Program-made: the position numbers and the translations under genes
Shown: piece after piece, positions 54,280 to 62,630 of the stretch
Layout of the letters: the number at the start of each line of letters is the position of its first letter
Position numbering within the stretch: the stretch's first letter is position 1
The notes under the pieces: model-generated
The model's input: the letters and a program-made list of their open reading frames with translations, nothing else
Told to the model about the DNA's origin: nothing
Database searches by the model: none
Source of the DNA: Halogranum amylolyticum
Lineage (GTDB): Archaea > Halobacteriota > Halobacteria > Halobacteriales > Haloferacaceae
Assembly (NCBI RefSeq): GCF_900110465.1
Contig: NZ_FODV01000006.1
Span: 62,001 to 126,000 of the forward strand
Length of the DNA: 64,000 bases
Direction of reading: 5' to 3'

Positions 54280-56503
54280 GTCCCGCGACCAGAAGGCGGC
54301 GGAGATCCGTCGACTCATGCAGACCGAGGGCGACGCCGTCGCGGAGAACACCCGCGGGTTCAACGCCGGCCGGTACGCTTCGGTCGCCGAACTCGACGAC
54401 TACGAGGCGCTCAAAGACGAGGCGCGCGCGATAAAGGAGGACGCCATCGAGCGCCTCCCGGAGCTGCTCGAGCAGGTCCGTGAGACCGTCGAGGCGAACG
54501 GCGGCACCGTCTATCTCGCCGACGACGCGGCCGACGCGAACCGCTACGTCCGGGAAGTGTGCGAGGACAACGGAGCCGAGCGGGTGGTCAAGAGCAAGTC
54601 GATGACCTCCGAGGAGATCGAAGTCAACGAGGAGTTGGAGGCCACCGGCGTCGACGTCGTCGAGACTGACCTCGGCGAGTGGGTGTTGCAGGTCGCCGAG
54701 GAGGCCCCTTCGCACATCGTCGCACCCGCGATCCACAAATCCCGTGCGGAGATCGCCGACCTGTTCAACGAGATGTTCGCCGACGAGATAGACGAACCGC
54801 TGGAGACGGCCGAGGAGTTGACGGCGTTCGCTCGCGAACAGCTCGGCGACCGCATTGAAGGCGCGGACGTCGGGATGACGGGTGCGAACTTCGTCACCGC
54901 CGACACGGGCACTATCGCCCTCGTCACGAGCGAGGGGAACGCCCGGAAGTCGGCCGTCGTTCCCGACACCCACGTCGCCGTGGCAGGGGTCGAGAAGGTC
55001 GTCCCGTCCGTCGAAGACCTCCAGCCGTTCGTCGAACTCATCGGCCGGTCGGGGACGGGACAGGACATCACCTCGTACATCTCGCTTCTGACCCCGCCGG
55101 TGGAGTCGCCGCCAGTCGACTTCGACGACGAGGAGACGCCGATGGCCGAAGGTGGGAAAGCCGAGAGAGAGTTCCATCTCGTGCTCATCGACAACGGTCG
55201 GTTGGCGATGCGCGAAGACGACCAGTTGCGGGAGACGCTCTACTGTATCCGGTGTTCGGCGTGTTCGAACGTCTGTGGCAACTTCCAGAGCGTGGGCGGC
55301 CACGCCTTCGGCGGCGAGACCTACTCCGGCGGCATCGCGACCGGCTGGGAGGCCGGAATCGAAGGGCTCGACACGGCCGCCGAGTTCAACGACCTCTGTA
55401 CCGGCTGTTCCCGGTGTGTCAACGCCTGTCCGGTCGAGATCGACATCCCGTGGATAAACACGGTCGTCCGCGATCGGATCAACCGCGGTGAGAGCGGCGA
55501 GTTCGACTGGCTGGTCGATGGACTGACGCCCGACGAGGAACCCGGCGGGATGGACCTCGGCAAGCGTTTCTTCGGCAACTTCTCTACCGTGGCGAAGGTA
55601 GGGAGTGCGACCGCACCGCTGTCGAACTGGCTGGCGGAGACGGACGCCGCCCGCGCCGCGATGGAGCGCGTACTGGGCATCGACCGCCGCCGCGAGTTGC
55701 CGGCGTTCCAGCGACAGACGCTGGTCGACTGGTTCGAGGCGCGCGGCGGGTCGCGAGTCGACGCGACCGACGCGACCAGAGAGGCGGTGCTCTACCCCGA
55801 TCTCTACACGAACCACGTCCAGGTCGAGCGAGGGAAGGCGGCCGTGCGTACGCTGGAAGCGCTCGACGTCTCCGTGCGGATTCCCGACGTCACCTCCAGC
55901 GGGCGCGCACCGCTGTCGCAGGGGATGATTGCGACCGCCGAACGGCACGCCCACGAGGTGTACGGTGCGCTGGCCGAACATATCGACGCCGACCGCGACG
56001 TCGTCGTCGTCGAGCCCTCCGATCTCGCGATGTTCGAACGCGAGTACGAGAAGTTCCTCCCCCAGAAGTCCCAGGAGCGGCTCGCCGACGACAGCTACGA
56101 AGTGATGGAGTATCTCTACGGACTGCTCCACAACGGTGCCGACGCGTCCGCACTCCGGAACGCGAGCGACGGGCCGGTGGAGACCGACCGCGTCGCCTAC
56201 CACAGCCACTGCCAACAGCGGACGCTCGGGCTGGAGGCACACACGGTCTCCGTGCTCGACGACCTCGGCTACGACGTGGTCACCTCGGAGACCGAGTGCT
56301 GTGGGATGGCCGGCTCGTTCGGCTACAAGACCGAGTACTACGAGTTGAGCATGGACGTCGGCGAACCGCTGCGCGAGCAGTTCTCGACCGACGACGCCCG
56401 GGAGCGAACCGTCGTCGCCAGCGGTACCTCCTGTCTGGAGCAGCTCGACGCGTTGCTCTCGCGGCCGACTCAGCATCCGGTCGAACTGGTCGCACCCCGG
56501 TGA
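54272..56503 (+). CDS. fused LutB-LutA iron-sulfur lactate oxidation protein
   Basis: Protein of 743 residues combining two normally separate subunits. Residues about 1-310 are the LUD domain (GADVGMTGANFVTADTGTIALVTSEGNAR). Two 4Fe-4S clusters follow at Cys325/328/331/335 (CIRCSACSNVC) and Cys376/379/382/386 (CTGCSRCVNAC). The remaining 350 residues are LutA/GlcF-like, with DLYTNHVQVERGKAAVRTLE and CCGMAGSFGYKTEYYELSM. Order is LutB then LutA. With LutC it should oxidise lactate to pyruvate. It starts eight bases inside the lutC end. Confidence 0.9.
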   Translation: MSKSRDQKAAEIRRLMQTEGDAVAENTRGFNAGRYASVAELDDYEALKDEARAIKEDAIERLPELLEQVRETVEANGGTVYLADDAADANRYVREVCEDNGAERVVKSKSMTSEEIEVNEELEATGVDVVETDLGEWVLQVAEEAPSHIVAPAIHKSRAEIADLFNEMFADEIDEPLETAEELTAFAREQLGDRIEGADVGMTGANFVTADTGTIALVTSEGNARKSAVVPDTHVAVAGVEKVVPSVEDLQPFVELIGRSGTGQDITSYISLLTPPVESPPVDFDDEETPMAEGGKAEREFHLVLIDNGRLAMREDDQLRETLYCIRCSACSNVCGNFQSVGGHAFGGETYSGGIATGWEAGIEGLDTAAEFNDLCTGCSRCVNACPVEIDIPWINTVVRDRINRGESGEFDWLVDGLTPDEEPGGMDLGKRFFGNFSTVAKVGSATAPLSNWLAETDAARAAMERVLGIDRRRELPAFQRQTLVDWFEARGGSRVDATDATREAVLYPDLYTNHVQVERGKAAVRTLEALDVSVRIPDVTSSGRAPLSQGMIATAERHAHEVYGALAEHIDADRDVVVVEPSDLAMFEREYEKFLPQKSQERLADDSYEVMEYLYGLLHNGADASALRNASDGPVETDRVAYHSHCQQRTLGLEAHTVSVLDDLGYDVVTSETECCGMAGSFGYKTEYYELSMDVGEPLREQFSTDDARERTVVASGTSCLEQLDALLSRPTQHPVELVAPR

Positions 56504-56695
56504 CGTCCGGCGGTCGACGTGTAAGACGAGCGGTCTTTTACCACACTCAGAACACTCTCTTTTCTCGAACTGTCTGACAGATTCTCTCCGTCGTCTGACG
56601 GCAGTCTGTCGCCCGTACGTCTCGATATCGGGCGTTTCGGCCGAGCGGAGCGCCTCCTACGAACAATTAAGGCCCGTCACTTCAACAGGGTGCGT

Positions 56696-56986
56696 ATGGA
56701 CGAGACACCACAAGAGATCACCACGCTCGTTGGTCGGGAGGTCTACTCGAACAACGGCGTGTTCGTCGGCGAAGTCGAAGACGTTCGTCTCGACCTCGAT
56801 CAGGAGGTCGTCACGGGACTCGCGCTCGGGGCGCTGAACGACGAACTGTTCAGCGGCCGGATCGAACGCGGCATGGGTGTCCTGCTGCCGTACCGGTGGG
56901 TCCGTGCGGTCGGTGACATCATCCTCGTCAACGACGTCATCGAGCGGCTGAAGACGTCCGAAGAGGAGCAGGAAGCGGTCGCCTGA
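56696..56986 (+). CDS. PRC-barrel domain protein (96 aa)
   Basis: Protein of 96 residues consisting of a single PRC barrel: EITTLVGREVYSNNGVFVGEVEDVRLDLDQEVVTGLAL, followed by RGMGVLLPYRWVRAVGDIILV. Two small stand-alone PRC-barrel proteins of Haloferax (CdpB1 and CdpB2) act with SepF in FtsZ-based division, and this protein has that size and plan. Whether it is one of them cannot be told here. Codons before the ATG at 56696 are not conserved-looking. It stands alone. Confidence 0.85.
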   Translation: MDETPQEITTLVGREVYSNNGVFVGEVEDVRLDLDQEVVTGLALGALNDELFSGRIERGMGVLLPYRWVRAVGDIILVNDVIERLKTSEEEQEAVA

Positions 56987-57103
56987 CGCTCGGGTCGGAA
57001 CCGACGGTCTCTCTTCTCGCGAACACACGACGTCGGCGACAGAAGACGGTCCGTTTCGAGCGTTCGGCGACCCACGCTGCTAGTCGGATCGAGTGCAGTC
57101 GGA

Positions 57104-58570
57104 TCAGTTGCCGTTAGCGCTCTCGCTCGTACTGCTCGCGCCTTCGACGCCCATCGCCTGGAACAGTTTTCGGCGGACGGCCTCCTCGGTCAGCGAGAGC
57201 AGTGTATCGCGGTTGTTCTCGCTCGTCTCGATGCCGGTGAAGATGCCGAGCGGGATCTCGACGCTCCCCTGCGTGGAGTGGCCGCCAGCGTCGCCGATAT
57301 CCTGGAAGGCGTCCTGCAGCACCTTCCCGATGTTCATCCGGATGTCCTTCGAGCGAGCGGCGAGGTAGATCTTGTCGTCGGCGATGCCGAAGACGGCAGT
57401 GGTCGTGATCCCTTCTAGGTTCAGGAGGTGCGAGGCGGCCTGTGTCAGCGCGTCGCGGTCGCGGATGAACCCCGCGTTCGAGACGAGGTGGCTCCCCTGT
57501 ACCTCGCGGTTCTGGATGGCCTCGGCGAGCACGTCGAGCGTCTCTGGGGACATCGACGGCGACTCGACCTGTTCGAGCGTGTCGTGGTTGGCGAAGGGGT
57601 AGAGATACGCCGCGGCGGTGAGGTCGGCCGGCGTCGTATCGCGCTTGAAGTCGAGCGTCTCCGCGCGGATGCCGTAGAGCAGCGCGGTCGCGACGGCCTC
57701 CGACGGGCTGAGGTCGAACTCCTGGATGTACTTCGTGAGGATGGTCGAGGTCGAAGAGACGTTGGGGCGGACGTCCATGAACGCCGCGTCGATTCCCTCG
57801 TCGGGTTCGAAATGGTCGATGAAGATGTCGACGTCGACGTCGCCCTCGAAGTCGCCGGACTTCATGTGGTCGACGAGCGCGACCGCGCCGTACTCCGAGA
57901 GCGGGCGGGCCTCCTCGCGGGAGGTGAGTTCGATGCCGAGCAGGTTGACGAACGCGCGGTTCTCCTGGTGGCCGATGTCGCCGCGGTAGAGGATGTCCGC
58001 CTCGAGGTCGTACTCGCGGGCGATCATCTGGAGAGCGACTGCAGATGCGATGGAGTCGGGGTCGGGGTTGTCGTGGGTGAGGATGGCCAGCGACTCGTCG
58101 GTCTCGCCGAGGATGTCCGCGAGCTGGCGGGCCTTGTACTCCAGTTCACCCGACTCGAGCGTGCGGAGCGCGGAGTCGGCGATGACGGTGGAGGGGTTGA
58201 TGACGATGTCGGCACCGAGCTCTTTCAGTTCGTCCTCGGAGACGGGGTCGGAGGCGCGGACGACGATGAACTGGTCGCCGCCGTGGTCGCGGATGGCCGA
58301 GACGGCGTCCTTGTTGGCGTCGACGTCAGAGGCGAGGATGAGGATCACGTCCCGGTCGGTGACGGCGTCGGCGACCTCGGCCTCGCTGATGTCCTGCTGT
58401 TGGGCGTTCAGATCTTGGTCCCGGAGCGCCTCGACGCGGCTGTCGTCCTTGTCGAGGATGAGGACGTCCTTCCCCTCCTCTGCCAGTTCCTCGGCGACGA
58501 TGTGGCCGACGCTCCCACACCCCAAGATAGCGTACGTCGACATCGAGGAGATGCTGACCCCAGTACTCAT
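57104..58570 (-). CDS. RCK/TrkA-N plus DHH-DHHA1 phosphoesterase
   Basis: Protein of 488 residues. Residues about 11-130 form a Rossmann RCK N-domain (ILGCGSVGHIVAEELAEEGKDVLILDKD). A DHH domain follows with THDNPDPDSIAS (165-176), a second-motif Asp in ALVDHM (234), and DHF instead of DHH at 252-254; a DHHA1 domain with GGHSTQGSVEIP ends it. Archaeal and bacterial DHH-DHHA1 proteins include c-di-AMP and oligonucleotide phosphodiesterases. The altered third motif calls for caution. The ATG at 58570 is chosen; a second ATG is at 58543. Confidence 0.85.
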   Translation of the reverse strand: MSTGVSISSMSTYAILGCGSVGHIVAEELAEEGKDVLILDKDDSRVEALRDQDLNAQQQDISEAEVADAVTDRDVILILASDVDANKDAVSAIRDHGGDQFIVVRASDPVSEDELKELGADIVINPSTVIADSALRTLESGELEYKARQLADILGETDESLAILTHDNPDPDSIASAVALQMIAREYDLEADILYRGDIGHQENRAFVNLLGIELTSREEARPLSEYGAVALVDHMKSGDFEGDVDVDIFIDHFEPDEGIDAAFMDVRPNVSSTSTILTKYIQEFDLSPSEAVATALLYGIRAETLDFKRDTTPADLTAAAYLYPFANHDTLEQVESPSMSPETLDVLAEAIQNREVQGSHLVSNAGFIRDRDALTQAASHLLNLEGITTTAVFGIADDKIYLAARSKDIRMNIGKVLQDAFQDIGDAGGHSTQGSVEIPLGIFTGIETSENNRDTLLSLTEEAVRRKLFQAMGVEGASSTSESANGN

Positions 58571-58706
58571 CAGTAGGGCCTGCTATCCACGGACGACACT
58601 TAACACCCACCGTTTACGGCCGTCAACGGGTGTGTGAGGAGATACCGTCGCCGGTCGAAAAGGGAAACGCCTTTTAACGTACCCTCGTAACGTGTGAGTG
58701 CAGAGA

Positions 58707-58780
58707 GGGCCGGTAGCTCAGTTAGGCAGAGCGTCTGACTCTTAATCAGACGGTCGCGTGTTCAAATCGCGCCCGGCCCG
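58707..58780 (+). tRNA. tRNA-Lys (CUU anticodon)
   Basis: A 74-nt cloverleaf: acceptor GGGCCGG/CCGGCCC with discriminator G, D arm with AGCTCAGTTAGGCAGAG, anticodon stem TCTGA/TCAGA with loop CTCTTAA (anticodon CTT), T arm with GTTCAAATC. CCA is not encoded. Confidence 0.95.
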
Positions 58781-58900
58781 CTTTCTTCGGTGAACCACAC
58801 GGCGAGCACCTCGTGTACTCGCCACTGCTGTGAACCGAGAAACGGGTATGCAGGATTTGAAGCAGGGAACGAAACGAGCGTTAGCGAGTGGAGTGACCGT

Positions 58901-58926
58901 GGTTCAAATCGCGCTCCGGCCCGCTT
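58901..58926 (+). repeat. duplicated tRNA-Lys 3' end (possible attachment-site relic)
   Basis: GGTTCAAATCGCGCTCCGGCCCGCTT repeats the T-arm and acceptor end of tRNA-Lys (58759-58782) about 140 bases downstream, with one inserted base. Such direct repeats are typical of integration into tRNA genes. In 58781-59012 I see no gene; small hairpins follow both copies. Confidence 0.6.
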
Positions 58927-59012
58927 CTCGCGGAAATTAACTCGACAGCGAGCGCCGTATGCGCTCGCGACTCGCAGTTCGTGTGGGGAAAGCCAAGCGG
59001 AACGTCGAGCGT

Positions 59013-59192
59013 TTAGTTCTCGCTTGTCACCGAGACGACGTTCTCTGCTCCGCACTCCGGACACTGATCGTGGTGGCTCTGAAACCGGGCGTCGCACGTC
59101 TGACACCGATAGTCCGCATCCTCCTCGGCAGCGCCCTCCGCGGTCTGTTTGAACTGTTCGACCTGCCTGCCGACTCGTCTGAAGAAGCCCAT
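59013..59192 (-). CDS. small zinc-ribbon protein (59 aa)
   Basis: A 59-residue protein: MGFFRRVGRQVEQFKQTAEGAAEE forms a charged amphipathic helix; a C-terminal ribbon has CQTC (near 30) and CPEC (near 44), followed by GAENVVSVTSEN. The helix with basic and aromatic residues at its start could bind a membrane or protein partner. Function unknown. The ATG at 59192 gives the expected length. It is one of several tiny zinc proteins in this window. Confidence 0.75.
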   Translation of the reverse strand: MGFFRRVGRQVEQFKQTAEGAAEEDADYRCQTCDARFQSHHDQCPECGAENVVSVTSEN

Positions 59193-59330
59193 TCGTCCTC
59201 TAGAGAGCGACGTACGGGATAAGGCTTCGCTGGACTGCTCGATACCACCCGGTCGAGAGCGACGGAGCGTCTCCACTCGCGGTCGAAGCCACTAAAAAGT
59301 GGAATCGAGTGGCACCACCGCTTGGTCCGC

Positions 59331-59699
59331 TTACTCCTCGAAGTCGACGTCGACGCTCGGGTCGTCTTCGTCGCCGTCCGAGGAGGCGAACGGGCCGACG
59401 CCCTTCGACTGCGCGAGGATGGCGAGGACGAGGACGAGAAGCAGCATCACGACCGTCCCCAGACCGGGGCCGGAACTGCTGTCTTCGGTCTCCGCTTCCT
59501 CTTCTTCCTCCTCGACGCCGCTGAACTTGAGCGTCGACTCCGCGAGCACCTCGCGGACCGCCGCCTTGATCTCCTCTTTGTCGACTTCCTGGTTCGTCTG
59601 CAGCTCCTGCTGCAGTTCCTCGAGGTCGACGGTCGTCGTCGGCTGCTGTGCGTCGGTCGTGGCCGTCTCGTCGTCGGTCGACTCGTGACTGTCGCTCAT
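59331..59699 (-). CDS. single-pass membrane protein with coiled, acidic N-terminal part
   Basis: Protein of 122 residues. The first 25 are Thr/Asp/Ser rich; a helical region TVDLEELQQELQTNQEVDKEEIKAAVREVLAES could form a coiled coil; then a run of Glu, and one hydrophobic segment (about 82-96, GTVVMLLLVLVLAILAQS) near the C-terminus, with an acidic tail. It is predicted to be tail-anchored with most of the chain in the cytoplasm. Unrecognised family. It is 51 bases after the aminotransferase gene starts on the same strand's downstream side. Confidence 0.6.
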   Translation of the reverse strand: MSDSHESTDDETATTDAQQPTTTVDLEELQQELQTNQEVDKEEIKAAVREVLAESTLKFSGVEEEEEEAETEDSSSGPGLGTVVMLLLVLVLAILAQSKGVGPFASSDGDEDDPSVDVDFEE

Positions 59700-59749
59700 G
59701 ACACCTGAACTCACGTCCGGGTAATATGTATGGTTGGTGGCTTGTTCTG

Positions 59750-60937
59750 TCAGTCTGACAGTTCCTCGGCCATCGCGTCCATCCCGGCGTCGGGAGAGAC
59801 GTCGGCACCGTTGGCGTCGAGCGTCTCGCCGAGCGCCGAGAGGAGGTAGGTGACGTTCTTCGGCCGGGCGGAGTAGCCCATACAGCCGATGCGGAAGATG
59901 TCGCCCGCGAGGTCGCCGAGGCCGCCGGCGATCTCGAGGTCGTACCCTTCGAGCAGGTGGGAGATGACCTCCCCGTCGTCAGCCCCGTCGGGGACGCGCA
60001 CGGCGTTGAGACTCGGCAGCCAGTACTCGTCAGGGGCGTTCATCTCCAGTCCCATCCCCTCGAGTCCGGCCTTGAGCGCGCCGGCGACCTGCAGGTGGCG
60101 GTCCCAGCGTTCCTCGACACCCTCCTCGGCGACGAGACGGAGCGCCTCGCGGAGCGCGTAGACGTTCGTGATCGGGGCGGTGTGGTGGTACGCCCGCTCT
60201 TCGCCCCAATAGCCCTCCAGCAGCGAGAGGTCGAGATACCAGGAGCGACACTCCGTCTCACGGTTCAGCACCTTGTCCATCGCGCGGTCGTTGAGCGTCA
60301 GCGGCGACGCCCCCGGCGGACAGGAGAGACACTTCTGCGGCCCGGAGTAGGCGACGTCGACGTCCCAGTCGTCGACGCGGAGTTCCACCCCGCCGAGCGA
60401 GGTGACCGAGTCGGCGACGACGTAGGCGTCGTGTTCGTGGGCGATCGAGGTGAGCTCCGGCACGTCGGGCTGTTTCACGCCCGTACTCGTCTCGGCGTGG
60501 ACGAACCCGAAGACGTCCGGCTGATGCTCGTCGAACGCGTCGGCGACGTCGGCCGGGTCGAGCGGCTCGCCCCACGGCGCGTCGACGTGGACTACCTCGC
60601 CACCGGCGCGTTCGGCCATGCTCTGCATCCGCCCGCCGAAGTAGCCGTTCGTCGGGACGAGCACGGTGTCGTCCGGTTCGACCAGATTGCCGATGGCGGC
60701 CTCCATCGACGCCGACCCGGTGCCGGAGACGGGGATCGTCCACTGGTTGTCTGTGCGGAAGGTGTAGCGCAGCAGCTCCTGCACCTCGTTCATGATCTCG
60801 ATAAACGAGGGATCGAGGTGGCCGACGAGCGGCGTGCTCATCGCCTTGAGAACTCGTGGATGGACGTCGCTGGGTCCGGGTCCCATCAGCGTCCGCTCCG
60901 GCGGTGTCAGTTCGTCGACGTCGGGAGTGTCTGACAT
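59750..60937 (-). CDS. class V aminotransferase, alanine--glyoxylate/serine--pyruvate type
   Basis: PLP enzyme of 395 residues. [32 protein letters not shown] is the family start; [77 protein letters not shown] (PLP Lys in PQKCL) and [11 protein letters not shown] follow. These are the AGXT/SerA-transaminase landmarks, giving amino-group transfer between glyoxylate or pyruvate and alanine or serine. It precedes a Na+/H+ antiporter and a 2-hydroxyacid dehydrogenase, so a glycolate-glyoxylate link is possible but only inferred. Confidence 0.9.
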   Translation of the reverse strand: MSDTPDVDELTPPERTLMGPGPSDVHPRVLKAMSTPLVGHLDPSFIEIMNEVQELLRYTFRTDNQWTIPVSGTGSASMEAAIGNLVEPDDTVLVPTNGYFGGRMQSMAERAGGEVVHVDAPWGEPLDPADVADAFDEHQPDVFGFVHAETSTGVKQPDVPELTSIAHEHDAYVVADSVTSLGGVELRVDDWDVDVAYSGPQKCLSCPPGASPLTLNDRAMDKVLNRETECRSWYLDLSLLEGYWGEERAYHHTAPITNVYALREALRLVAEEGVEERWDRHLQVAGALKAGLEGMGLEMNAPDEYWLPSLNAVRVPDGADDGEVISHLLEGYDLEIAGGLGDLAGDIFRIGCMGYSARPKNVTYLLSALGETLDANGADVSPDAGMDAMAEELSD

Positions 60938-61073
60938 ACTGACTGGTCATTCGTGACGGTTCAAAAAGCCACGGGAGGGGTCCATCGTTGCCCCCAACCC
61001 GCCGACGAAGCGTTCTAACGGCTGACAGGCGGCGAAAACCGTTAACTACCCCTTTGAAAAACGGGGAACCGCA

Positions 61074-62630
61074 ATGTCTGCAGAGACGTACGGACTGGTC
61101 AGTCTGTTCCCGGCGTTTTTGGCTATCGCTCTGACGCTGGCGACGCGACAGGTGCTCATGTCGCTGTTCGCCGGCATCTGGATCGGATCGACCATCCTCG
61201 TCGGATGGAACCCGATCGCGGGGGCCGCTCGGGCGCTCCAGTTCGTCATCACTAGCGTGACCGACTCGTTCAACAGTACGATACTCCTCTTCACCTTCCT
61301 CATCGGCGCGATGCTGGGGATGGTGTTCCTCTCCGGCGGGATGAACGCGCTGGCGACGCGCATCGCCAACCGCATCCAGACGCGCCGACAGGCGAAGTTG
61401 GGGACCTCGCTTCTGGGGATGCTCATCTTCGTCGACTCCTACGCGAGTACGATGATCACGGGGTCGGTGATGCGACCGATCACCGACAAGTTCGACATCA
61501 GCCGCGAGAAACTCGCCTACCTTCTCGACTCGACGACGGCCCCGACGGCAAGCATCGCCGTCGTCTCGACGTGGCTGGGGTTCGAGGTCGGCCTCATCAG
61601 ACAGCAGTTCGACGCCGTCGGCGCGCAGGCCGACCCGTTCGTGGTGTTCCTCCAGAGTATCCCGTTCCGGTTCTACAGCCTGCTCGCGCTCGCGCTCGTC
61701 TTCGTCGTCGTCCTCACCGGGTGGGACTTCGGCCCGATGCAACGCGCCGAGCGTCGCGCCCGTGACGAGGGGAAACTCGTCGGCGACGACGCGACGCCGC
61801 TCATCGAGACCCAGGAGGACGACATCGAGACGCCCGCTCACGTCGAGCCGCGCTGGTGGTACTTCGCCGCACCCATCGTCGCGCTCGTCGCCGTGACGGC
61901 GTTCGGCCTGTTCTACAGCGGCGGCATCCTCGACGGCCGCTCCGTCGTCGACGCGCTCAGCAACGCCGCCACCGGCAAGGCCATCCTCTGGGGTGCGTTC
62001 GCCGGCTGTGCGACCATCCTCGCCGTCCTCGTCGGCCACGCCCGCATCGGCCTCGACGACGTCGACGACTCCATCTTCGAGGGGTTCAAGATGGTGATGT
62101 TCCCCATCGCCGTCCTCTCGCTGGCGTGGAGCATCGGCGCCGTCAGTCAGGCACTCGGCGTCGGTGCCTACGTCGCCGGCGTCGCGGAGGGACTCATCAC
62201 GCCCGGCGTCCTACCGACGATCATCTTCCTCTCGGCGATGCTCATCAGTTTCTCCATCGGGACGTCGTGGGGGACGATGAGCATCCTGTTTCCCGTGGCG
62301 GTGCCGCTGGCCGCGTCGCTCGGCGCGCCGTTCGACATCACCATTGCGGCCATCCTCACCGGGTCGCTGTTCGGCGACCACTGTTCGCCCATCAGCGACA
62401 CGACGGTGCTGTCGAGTATGTTCGCCGCCAGCGACCACGTCGACCACGTCAACACCCAGATCCCCTACGCCCTGCTCGCGGGCTCTATCGCGACGGTGCT
62501 GTTCTTCGTCGCCGGGATGGGCGTGAACGTCTGGGGGGTGCTCGCCGGCGGGGTCGCCCTACTCGTCACCGGTGCCTACGTGCTCTCGGAGCACGTCACC
62601 GTCCCGAAGGCGACGTTCTTCGAGTCCTAA
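61074..62630 (+). CDS. Na+/H+ antiporter NhaC family protein
   Basis: Membrane protein of 518 residues with about 11-12 hydrophobic segments. QVLMSLFAGIWIGSTILVGW, VFLSGGMNALATRIANRI, VDSYASTMITGSVMRPITDKF, LISFSIGTSWGTMSILFPVAVPLA and GSLFGDHCSPISDTTVLSSMFAASDHVDHVNTQIPYAL are characteristic of NhaC-type ion/organic-substrate antiporters. Ion or substrate cannot be named exactly (Na+/H+, malate/lactate or amino-acid exchange occur). Its stop overlaps the end of the convergent dehydrogenase by four bases. The ATG at 61074 follows a T-rich, A-rich leader. Confidence 0.88.
   Translation: MSAETYGLVSLFPAFLAIALTLATRQVLMSLFAGIWIGSTILVGWNPIAGAARALQFVITSVTDSFNSTILLFTFLIGAMLGMVFLSGGMNALATRIANRIQTRRQAKLGTSLLGMLIFVDSYASTMITGSVMRPITDKFDISREKLAYLLDSTTAPTASIAVVSTWLGFEVGLIRQQFDAVGAQADPFVVFLQSIPFRFYSLLALALVFVVVLTGWDFGPMQRAERRARDEGKLVGDDATPLIETQEDDIETPAHVEPRWWYFAAPIVALVAVTAFGLFYSGGILDGRSVVDALSNAATGKAILWGAFAGCATILAVLVGHARIGLDDVDDSIFEGFKMVMFPIAVLSLAWSIGAVSQALGVGAYVAGVAEGLITPGVLPTIIFLSAMLISFSIGTSWGTMSILFPVAVPLAASLGAPFDITIAAILTGSLFGDHCSPISDTTVLSSMFAASDHVDHVNTQIPYALLAGSIATVLFFVAGMGVNVWGVLAGGVALLVTGAYVLSEHVTVPKATFFES

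Noticed and set aside
58762..59106. Minus-strand open frame over the tRNA-Lys duplication
   Set aside because: It spans the tRNA 3' end and its repeat; codon pattern and composition are not those of a gene.
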